From the NCBI GenBank assembly GCA_949128115.1, contig OX421964.1, forward strand, positions 43,998,601-44,062,600: 64,000 nucleotides of DNA. The letters run 5' to 3'. The position numbers and the translations under genes were made by a program. The notes beneath the pieces were generated by a model. It was not told where the DNA came from and did no database searches. It saw only the letters and a program-made list of their open reading frames with translations. Positions 56,710 to 64,000 of this stretch are shown here, in pieces. Positions within the stretch are counted from its first letter, which is position 1. Every line of letters starts with the position of its first letter. The DNA is from Anaspis maculata. Lineage: Eukaryota > Arthropoda > Insecta > Coleoptera > Scraptiidae.

Positions 56710-58187
56710 TTAATGTCCCAGGAAATCCACCTCCTCACCAAATCGGATGATTTCCTTGGGAGACTTACCTCTGATGTCTGCAGGTGTCAGTTTCACACTT
56801 CCCAGCAGCGTAAGTCTTTTCTGTGCCAGTGCTTCGCACTCGCAGAGTAAGTGCACGGTAGTTTCATCTGCCGATGCACAAAGTGGTATCTCTCTTCGCA
56901 ATGTCCAGTGAGTAGTCTTATTTCGTTCTTAGAGAGCGATAGGATGAGCTGCGTCTTTGTTTTGGAGAACGCAATAAGGTGTTTGGCTTGTCGTTGGCCT
57001 GGAATGCTCTTCAAGTAGGCCTCTATCTGCCTATTCTCCCATTTATCGACTTCTTCTCTTATCAGGGATGACGGCATCCCACACGTGGGCTCCGGTCCAA
57101 CAAATGTTGTTTGAGCTCTTTTTTTCCGCAAGGGCATCCGCTTCTTCATTTCCATTGATACCCTGGTAGGCAGGTACCCACATTAAAGTGAGTTTGTTAC
57201 TTTCAGCGAGCTGTATGAGTGATTTTTTGCAGTTCCAGGTGGTTTTTGACTCACAGTTATAGGCCTCCAAGTGCCTTAAAGCCGCCTGGCTGTCTGTGGC
57301 AATGCAAATTCTTGCTCCTTTGTACTGTCTGGATAGGCATACTTGGGCACACCTCTCCACCGCCAGTAATTCGGTTTGTATAGTGGACAGAAACCTTCCC
57401 ACAGGCAGTGATTCCCTTTGCTTCGGGCCATATGCCTATCCCGGCTCCTTCCTCTCTTACGGATTCGTCTGTGAACCAGATCATGTTGTTTTTCTGCAGC
57501 CGGGCCACCCTCCGAGTGCTTTCCTGGCGGTCATTTACGACCACTTCATAGATAGCCCCGAAGTCGTACTCAACTGGCATGAAATCCCTTGGGCTCGTGA
57601 GGGCTGCTCCCTTATTGAGTCCAATACTCAAGTGTCCTCTTCTTAGATTTTTGGGTCCTATTCTGAGAGCACTCACTAGTCCTTCTTTTTCTACTTGTTT
57701 GTGCAGTGGAAGTAGGTCCAGTAAAACCTCCATCGCTGCTGTAGGAGTGGTGAACATAGCTCCCGTGATACCTAGACAGGCAAGTCTCTGAAGCTTCTGT
57801 AGCTTCTGTTGGCTTGTCTTTTGTCTAGTTTTATCCCACCAAACGAGTGAGGCGTACGTGATGATTGGTCTAACAACCGTCATGTACGACCAATAGATCA
57901 TACCTGGCTTTAGACCCCAAGTCCTTCCGAAGAGTTTGCGGCATATCCAGAACGCCGCTGTGGACTTCGAAATTTTCTTGTTCCACGTGAGAGTTCCGGG
58001 TGAGTTTTCTAGCCAGGATGATTCCCAGATATTTGACTTCCTCGGAAAACCCAATGTTAGTTCCCTTCAGTACCGGAGCAGTCAGTTCGACTTTTCTGCG
58101 GCGTGTGAACGGAACTATCACAGTTTTGACCGGGTTGATGCTAAATCCCTTGTGGCGGCTCTCATATCGGCATGTGGCGAAGGAACT
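56710..58187 (-). pseudogene. Non-LTR retrotransposon ORF2: RT thumb and RNase H
   Basis: Blocks on the minus strand in order: KGFSINPVKTVIVPFTRR (about 58150), EVKYLGIILARKLTRNSHVE, a frame change near 57990, and FGRTWGLKPGMIYWSYM. Next come VRPIITYASLVWW and TPTAAMEVLLDLLPLHKQVE, then an RNase H domain with WFTDES, QTELLAVE and ATDSQAALRHLE. These carry the Asp, Glu and Asp of the active site. VPAYQGINGNEEADALAE is the last RNase H block. The end has a Cys/His segment (LCASADETTVHLLCECEALA) and SPKEIIRF before the stop near 56710. This is the layout of LINEs of the R1/I/LOA group that carry RNase H. At least four frameshifts (near 57990, 57400, 57110, 56900) make it dead. The longest piece is 57257-58054 (265 residues). 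Confidence 0.88.
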
Positions 58188-58350
58188 GTTGTCTCCCCCG
58201 ATAGCTTAGTGGTCAGAGTATCCATCCGGCAAATGGGAGACCCGGGTTCGAGTCCCGGTCAGGGCGGACACTTTTCTCCGTCACATCGCGCCATACCATC
58301 TTCCAAGCACCATTGATTAATAGTGTTCATGACATTTTGTGAAGGGTCGA
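58188..58350 (+). mobile_element. tRNA-derived SINE inserted in the LINE
   Basis: GATAGCTTAGTGGTCAGAG contains a perfect polymerase III A box (TAGCTTAGTGG). GGGTTCGAGTCCCGGTC contains a perfect B box. The head resembles tRNA-Asp more than other tRNAs in my recollection (TAGTGGTCAG.GTATCC and GGGAGACCCGGG). The anticodon loop reads CCGGCAA with C in place of the invariant U33, and the acceptor stem has two mismatches, so it is not a working tRNA gene. A body of about 80 bp follows (CACTTTTCTCCGTCACATC). It interrupts the LINE between the YADD block and the FSINP block, on the opposite strand. Confidence 0.75.
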
Positions 58351-58610
58351 AGTCGTAACATCACACTTTCCTTTAACAACGACTGCTACATCGTCGGCGT
58401 ATCCGTAGCTGCTTTAGCCCTGTCCCGTCAGCCTCCTGAGCAGTTCATCCACGACAAGGCACCACAGGAGGGGCGAAAAGACTCCATCTTGTGGACACCC
58501 TTTTCCAGTGGTGACTGTTACGGACTCTCCTCCAAGGTCTGCGACTACTTTCCGGTCCACAAGCATGAATTGGATCCATTTTATGGTAGGAGTCTAATCT
58601 TAGTTCTGGC
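58351..58610 (-). pseudogene. LINE reverse transcriptase palm fragment
   Basis: The minus-strand blocks are KWIQFMLVDRKVVADLG, TTGKGCPQDGVFSPLLWCL (usually GVPQGGVLSPLLW), VVDELLRRL, and SSYGYADDVAVVVKG with the catalytic Asp pair intact. A TAG stop lies just before SSYGYADD. The frame continues into the thumb blocks at 58150 after the SINE, so both belong to one ORF2. Upstream, the sequence changes abruptly near 58610. Confidence 0.85.
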
Positions 58611-58800
58611 CTGGCTAAAACTCCTCCTCAAGTGGTCCTCGTCAAACTCCTCGTGTAAAACATGCCTGCAACCGGCAATATGGCAATGTTTAGAGAGCCA
58701 CAGACAGCGCAGTCTGGGAGGCTGATGAAGTCAAGAACGTACCGGCGCAAGGCGTGGGGTGTGAGAATCACATTAATGAAACCTTGTTACCAGGTATAAT
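58611..58800 (-). pseudogene. Zinc-knuckle fragment of a second LINE joined upstream
   Basis: The minus strand reads LTPHALRRYVLDFISLPDCA then VCGS, and after a frame change HVLHEEFDEDHLRRSF. LT.H...R.YL..F.L...PDC.VCG followed by a His and acidic residues is the carboxyl-terminal Cys/His region of R1/I-type LINEs. It normally lies at the end of ORF2, but here it precedes a palm domain. So it is a separate 3'-end piece or the result of rearrangement. Confidence 0.6.
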
Positions 58801-59375
58801 GCTCAATGCACAAATGTCGTAGTACCTAGTTATTGGGAATACTAATTACATAAATATTCTCCTTCGAAAATTTTCATGGTTGCAATTTTTCGTATTCAGC
58901 TAGAGTGTAACTTTTTCTGTTTATTAATTTAATTAATGAAATTAAAATTTCGGCGTGGGCCCAAGTGTCAAATCGTGCGTCAAATCGAACATTGGCAACA
59001 CATCGCTTCTCAGCCAATAAATCAATTAGCATTCAGAACTAATTAGTCTATGTGTAGGCATTTCCAGCATTCGTAACAGTAATTAACATGAAAACCGCAT
59101 GTGCACCGTATAGAAATAATAGCCGGTATGACTATGTAAATTTTCCAACAATAACCGGCAATTACGACGCTGATTTATATTATTATTATTATAAATAATT
59201 GTTATAAAACGCATAATTGCGCCGCATTGACATTACCTACACACGCGGATTTCAATGCAGAAACAGCCAAACGTCATAAATCCGACGACAAACGCGATGT
59301 GGATGGCGTAACACGGCTACTCACCAGTTGAATAGATAAATCTCTATAGCTCACCTATACCTTACCTACGTTATA
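58801..59375. promoter_or_regulatory. TAATTA-rich unique island
   Basis: It has dense homeodomain-type words (TTAATTTAATTAATGAAATT, ATCAATTAGCATTC, ACTAATTAGTC, CAGTAATTAACATG) and an ATT trinucleotide run at 59182-59190. It lies directly after LINE debris and contains no repeat. It is a possible enhancer, by composition only. Confidence 0.25.
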
Positions 59376-59379
59376 AGCA

Positions 59380-59625
59380 CTAACCTTTGCTGCGCCAGGA
59401 CCCGATCAAGGTCTCCTTGGCATTGAAAGCGATGGTAAGGTGAGCAGTGTCCTGCAACTGCTTCTGTAGCTTTTCCCAGATTTTCGCATTTTCACACTTT
59501 TTTTTTACCTTCTCATGGACGGTCTGCCCATAATATTTTAGGTGGCCGCATTGGTTTCCTGAACAAGCATCACGCACGTCATTTGATGTAAAGCTGACAG
59601 TTGCTGGTGTTTGTTCAAGCAGTGT
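59380..59625 (-). CDS. Candidate unrecognised exon
   Basis: The minus-strand frame is open for about 77 codons and reads CSGNQCGHLKYYGQTVHEKV then WEKLQKQLQDTAHLTIAF and ETLIGSWRSK. It ends at GCAAAGGTTAGTGC, a good splice donor on the minus strand. There is no ATG in the open part, so an upstream exon would be needed. Composition is protein-like, with no hydrophobic or simple-sequence bias. The family is not recognised. It may be a host exon, a transposon piece or chance. Confidence 0.3.
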   Translation of the reverse strand, partial: TLLEQTPATVSFTSNDVRDACSGNQCGHLKYYGQTVHEKVKKKCENAKIWEKLQKQLQDTAHLTIAFNAKETLIGSWRSKG

Positions 59626-61597
59626 TGTACATCAAACAGTGCTAAGTGTGAAAATTAACATGAACAACAGACAATGTACATACACGAAGAATTCCACCAA
59701 AATAAACATACAGTGGCTAACGCACACCTGGGTTGGGATGTTGGCTAGGTATTGGAAGACGATGTGAAAAGAAGGCAATGTACCTATAGGTCTTGAACGC
59801 AAAGAATTCTTGAATTATTGTGCATACCCAGATTCGATCACAATAATAGTTAGTTGTTCATGCATGTTGAAGTTGAAGCATGAACCAAGACGGAAAAATG
59901 TGTCTCAGATAGATAAATTCTCCTTAGAGCAGTCATGACGCTATTATTAAAGACTGCGTTGTTTGTGTTTATTATGGTTAATGATTTATTGATTGAAAAA
60001 TAAAATATATAATTATTGTGTGCAGGGTGCGGCTAGGTGTATGCGTCTGATTGTGGGGGAACCTGGTTCATTTTAAGAGTAATGATAGCTTTGGTAAAAA
60101 TATCTATTTATCTAAGCTGTCTATGCACTCAGGAAAACAAATCTAGCGCAGCCTACTAGAATCCGCTTTTTGTAAGGGCAGTCTAAGGCATCTTTTTATT
60201 CACGCCACAAAAAAAAATTCTACTTGTGTTGAAAAATTCCAGATTCCAAAATGATATTTTTTTATCTCAACTGCTGGACAATTATTATTGAGGTGTCACA
60301 CCTGAAATGTTGCATGCCATATTACATACAGGTCTCCCCCCATATGTATATGTATTTATCAGGTATACTAGTATACATGGTGTCGCTTAAAGGTTTTGCA
60401 TGCAAAACCTGAAAAGTTTATATTGTTCCCAATTATTGTTGTTGTTGCTGTTGTTGTTGTTTTTGTTGTTTGTATTATTTTGCAAAAAATATTTTGATAG
60501 TCTGGTCTTGTCAGCATCACGAAAAGGGTTTTTGAATTTTTGTCTCTTTCTCATTGTTCTGATTTTCTTAGTGTACGAAGGTTATCAGGTGATCATGATC
60601 AAGGTGCTTCCAGATTAGGGTCAACTTTGTTGAATCCCTTGATTTGGAATATTTGTTTTGAGTCCATTTTGATCTTAGGAGGAGATTTACTATCAATATG
60701 AGCTTCAAATATCCAAAAATCGACAGAAAAATATTTTTCGATACAAAGCCAAAAAGTTTAGCTCTTGAAGATCACCCTGTAAATAAAATAGATAAGAGGA
60801 AATTTGAAAATATTGATTTTCGAGTTTTTGAAGTTTCTATTTTGATTATAGGAGCCAAGTCGATATTTGTATACAACGTCAGTGAATTAAAATTAGGTAC
60901 TATCATGAATGATATACTCCATAAGAAACATTAACACTAACTTGATTATCTTGCATGTACCTAAATATTTTTGTTTTTGTTCAAGGTCAGCTAGCTATTA
61001 TTGGAAATATCAAAAAAGCAAAGAAAACGTGAAATTGAAACAACCATCTGTCTGAGAAAAACGGATTCATGAAGAAAGGAGGCGTCGTAAAAGGAGCTGT
61101 ATGGAATGAAATTCAAAGCTTTGTATTATTTAGGAACTTTGTTGATGTCTGTAATTTGAATAATTGATGAAAATTTGAGAATGAAATTGAAGCATGTGAT
61201 CGGAATTTCGATGCAGTCGATTCATTCTAAAACTGTAGTGCAAAACAAAAAAGCAAGTATTGCAAAACACTGTCTACTGGTGAAACTGACAATCTCAAAT
61301 GGTTCTGGTTGAAAAATGCAGTTCAAAAAAAGTTCAAGTGACGGATTTAAGAAACGTCACAACTCAAAATGTGACAGGTGCATTTCGATGGCCTATCATA
61401 AGTAGGTGAGGAAAAGTGCAAAAGTTCAATACAGCGGCTTCGAGAACGTCAAAATTCTGACAATAAAGAGCTTTGATGCAAAAATCGCATCTGCAATAAT
61501 TGATTTCAAAATGAAAATACCGAGTTTGACTCAACAGTGAAAACATGTCGGGTATTTTTACAAAAGCTACACTTTGATGGGGTTCTATACAGGGTGG
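59626..61597. other. AT-rich DNA without recognised genes
   Basis: A TTGTTG trinucleotide run at 60433-60470 explains the Leu-rich frame there. At 61355-61450 one diverged unit of the 11.4-kb array is present (ACAGGTGCATTTCGATGG and AGTGCAAAAGTTCAATA). The 78-residue frame at 60698-60934 has no known motif. Confidence 0.3.
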
Positions 61598-61860
61598 TCC
61601 AACGAAAAAACACAACAGAGGGGTTTTTGGGCATTCCACTTAATTTTTTGGAGAAAAAGCTCGGACAGGTCGATTTTGATATCGAGGGGGACATCTGAAA
61701 CATACATTGGCGAAATTCTATTTCAAGCCCCCTCACCCCCATCCACCCCAACTTTGAAAGTTCTAACGACACCACTCACCTTGCAATACACCAAATTGAA
61801 GAGAATAAATTTTTTTTCTGAAAACATGTTTTTAAAAATTTTAACCCTACCCTCCTTTTT
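61598..61860. repeat. CAGGGTGGTCCAACG repeat
   Basis: TATACAGGGTGGTCCAACGA starts a repeat that shares CAGGTCGATTTTGATATCG, GGGGGACATCT and CCACCCCAACTT with 53205-53550. The other end is not visible. Confidence 0.5.
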
Positions 61861-62193
61861 TTTCTGAATTATCTGGCTGTCTCATTTTATATTCTCGACC
61901 TCTCAATTTTCTTCAGTTTAGTCAGCGTAGTGTCATCCTCATCCTTATTCCCAGATAGCATTGAAGAAGAAAATTCGATCATCATCCTATCAATGTGTTC
62001 AACAACGATTACACCCGAAACCATCTGCCAGAACCTTTCAAACAAGTGATACAAATCAAACTAGCAAATCAAATCAATAATTCAGCAGTTTGCGAGATTC
62101 ATCAGCAAATTATTGCGGTGTCAGATCATTCAAAAAAAACCTGGTGTTATTTTAATTTGTTTGGAGTAAGCTATAGGATAGTGGAAACGTATA

Positions 62194-62792
62194 CAGGATG
62201 TTTTAGCAATGGTAGCAAAAAATTTAACTTCGAGTAGATCTCGTCAAAATATGACGAAAACCTCCATACCATTTTGTAAAGTTCGGCCTAGTGAAAAATA
62301 TACAGCTCTTCGAAATTCCTTTTTTTTTCGGATTTCAAAAATTTGTTACTCAGGAACGGTTCAACAAATTTAGTTTGATTTTAGCATAAGCTGGTGATAA
62401 TTATCTATCAACCTGCCAAATTTTGAAAGAATCCAATCATTGGCGTAGAAGTTATAAGGGGTCAACTAAAGTCAACTTTTCTTTGGATGTTTCAAAATTA
62501 TTGACCCTTGTAGCTCCTACACCACTGGTTGGATTCGTTCAAAATTTGGCAGCTCGGTAGATAGTTTCGACAAATCAGTCTATGCTGAATTTAAGTTATT
62601 TTCGTTAGAACGTCACTGAGTTACAAATTTTTGAAATCTGAAAAAAGTCAACTTTGGAAGGCTGTACCTTTGTCACTAGGCCGAACTTTGTGAAATGGTT
62701 TATTGGTTTTCGTCATAATTTTGAAGAGATCTACCTACAGTTAAATTTTTTGGTATTTTTGGTAATTTTTTTACATACGGTAAAACACCCTG
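62194..62792. mobile_element. TA-flanked CAGGGTGTTTCAG foldback, copy 4 (intact centre)
   Basis: TA flanks CAGGATGTTTTAGCAATGG at the left and GTAAAACACCCTG at the right. The arms pair through ATACCATTTTGTAAAGTTCGG and CCGAACTTTGTGAAATGG. The centre reads GGGTCAACTAAAGTCAACTT. It is the undisturbed counterpart of the site where the piggyBac derivative inserted in copy 2. Confidence 0.88.
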
Positions 62793-62867
62793 TATGTCCG
62801 CGACTTGATTCCTCATTCAAAGCTTCAAAGTGCAATTGTGCGAACTGCCGGATAAAGACAATCCGCC

Positions 62868-63136
62868 CAGCGCCGGATTAAGGGGGGGTCTAAGGGGGTC
62901 TGTAGACCTGGGGTGCAAGCTTTTTAAGCTATTCAGAGGCGAAAAATTTCATTCTACAGAGCATTTCAAGTAGGTTAACAATTTTTACGTTGAAAATTGG
63001 ATGTGGCTCACTTCGCTATCAGACCGTACGCTTTTGATGAAAAGTGTTTTATTGAATTTATCGGGGGGTAGGGGCCGAAAATTGTTATTAGACCCGGGGC
63101 CGAGCCCGGGGCGTAAAATTTCATAGTCCGGCGCTG
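62868..63136. mobile_element. hAT-like MITE, 269 bp
   Basis: The ends are CAGCGCCGGATTA and the inverted TAGTCCGGCGCTG (one mismatch in 13). AATCCGCC (62860-62867) and GATCCGCC (63137-63144) form an 8-bp target duplication with one difference. A CAGxG start and 8-bp duplication fit hAT-superfamily non-autonomous elements. The interior is G-rich (GGGGGGGTCTAAGGGGG, GGGGCCGAGCCCGGGG) with no coding sequence. Confidence 0.85.
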
Positions 63137-63144
63137 GATCCGCC

Positions 63145-64000
63145 GAAATGCCGACTGTTCAAATCGCAGCTAAACCGATGAGGAAAAAATCAATGCAAAT
63201 TTTAAATTGGAGTTGCCAACCAGATCATGACTTTGTATGGACACAAATTAGACCATAAAGTTGATCCATCACGCAATTCGCGAACGTCCAGTGATCCTGA
63301 TCCGCTAATGACTCACAAGATCTCAAAAACTGAACAACACGATGCCCCACTATAAAGGATTTACTTACACATGTCCCATGCCCACCCCCGCACTATTCGC
63401 AGCCTACTGCGCCGCAATTATTATTACTATTACAGTGACAAAATTATTAATTGGCAGATGACGTCTCGCTGCTCATTTTTTCCTCAGCTCTTTTATTAAT
63501 ACCCAGCTTGCTTTGCTCTCCGGTGACGACTTTTTTTTTCACAACATTCGAGCATTCGGTCGTGTCGTCCATGAATCATACAGATAGCATCTACGTATGT
63601 CTAGTTTCAATCGAGATGTTGAGTGCGCGCAACGAGTCCACGAGTAATTTGACTCAAGTGCCAACAGTTAAGAAACGATATCTCAAGCCCGGTCAAGTAA
63701 TTTAATTCTTTTTTTCTTTCTGGTTTTTCGGCTTGCGCTTCGCTTGACCACAGAAAAATATTTTGTGTCGTGAGTGTTTTGCTGCAGGAGTCCACTCGGC
63801 GATGAAATTTCAGGTGGATGCTGCAAGCAGCCTCAAGGCTATTTTTCGGAGAAAATCTGTAAAAACGCCGCATACACGAGAAGTCGAAATGTCAAGGTTA
63901 ACCAGAGGACTGCTGAGATGGCGGCTAGTGTGCTATGTTTTTTTTTTCTAATGAGTGAAGAAATAGGTGTACATGTCTATCGGAAATATATTGCTTCAGT
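63145..64000. other. Unique DNA at the right edge
   Basis: Complex non-repetitive sequence contains CGCCGCAATTATTATTAC and GACGTCTCGCTGC. Frames at 63451-63705 and 63607-63873 overlap on both strands and lack motifs. No gene is supported. Confidence 0.25.

Noticed and set aside
57296..57646. A plus-strand gene of 116 residues
   Set aside because: It is antisense to the RNase H domain of the minus-strand LINE.
58188..58262. A functional tRNA gene
   Set aside because: The A and B boxes are perfect, but the anticodon loop has C at position 33, the acceptor stem has mismatches, and it sits inside a dead LINE with a SINE-like body after it.
60400..60618. A Leu-rich membrane protein
   Set aside because: The Leu run comes from a TTGTTG trinucleotide repeat. 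There is no other support.

Overview
The window looks like about 64 kb of non-coding, transposon-rich DNA from an arthropod nuclear genome, most likely an insect. The grounds are: no dense coding, moderate A+T content, broken eukaryotic retrotransposons (LINE, Ty3/gypsy), a piggyBac-type DNA transposon with TTAA target duplications, a tRNA-derived SINE, hAT-like and TA-flanked MITEs, spliced gene remnants, and TAGGTA-rich simple sequence. A hemipteran such as a whitefly is my best guess, from resemblance of the SWIM-domain and THAP-domain remnants to hemipteran families. That is recollection, not a search. I see no intact host protein gene. Almost every ORF is a chance frame or a piece of a dead mobile element.

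Layout. 0-2 kb: a degenerate THAP-related repeat (copy A) and a broken coiled-coil-like frame. 2.7-9.6 kb: two GC-richer islands, unique AT-rich DNA, a small MITE, an AGGC-rich minisatellite, and a 1.3 kb foldback element whose arms are arrays of CAATTG words. 9.6-10.4 kb: a Ty3/gypsy remnant with an inserted LINE tail. 10.4-18 kb: a dispersed repeat in two copies, a 118-bp array nested in a 455-bp duplication, a possible solo LTR, a GTCC microsatellite and a 258-bp array. 18.6-20.8 kb: degenerate minisatellite DNA and a 115-bp MITE. 22.8-29.7 kb: a nested composite whose outer inverted repeats are flanked by a 7-bp direct repeat. It contains TA-flanked foldback elements, a second THAP-related copy (B), and a 1,522-bp piggyBac deletion derivative inserted at TTAA inside one of the foldback elements.

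30-35 kb: mostly unique DNA with TAATTA-rich islands that could be cis-regulatory. 36-46 kb: six further MITE or palindromic elements, including three large inverted repeats. 48.2-49.8 kb: a THAP-domain ORF facing a three-exon SWIM zinc-finger pseudogene. 53.2-55.2 kb: tandem arrays carrying AAGATGGCGGC words, ending in a GACGGACA microsatellite. 55.7-58.8 kb: LINE debris on the minus strand (an RT fragment of CR1/jockey type, and a frameshifted RT plus RNase H LINE interrupted by a SINE and joined to a zinc-knuckle piece). 58.8-64 kb: unique islands, one more TA-flanked foldback and a 269-bp hAT-like MITE with 8-bp target duplications.

No functional operon or pathway is present. The biological content is the nesting order of mobile elements, the abundance of long-palindrome elements, and islands of unique DNA between them that may be regulatory sequence of a distant gene. 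All comparisons were made by eye within the window. No database search was possible.
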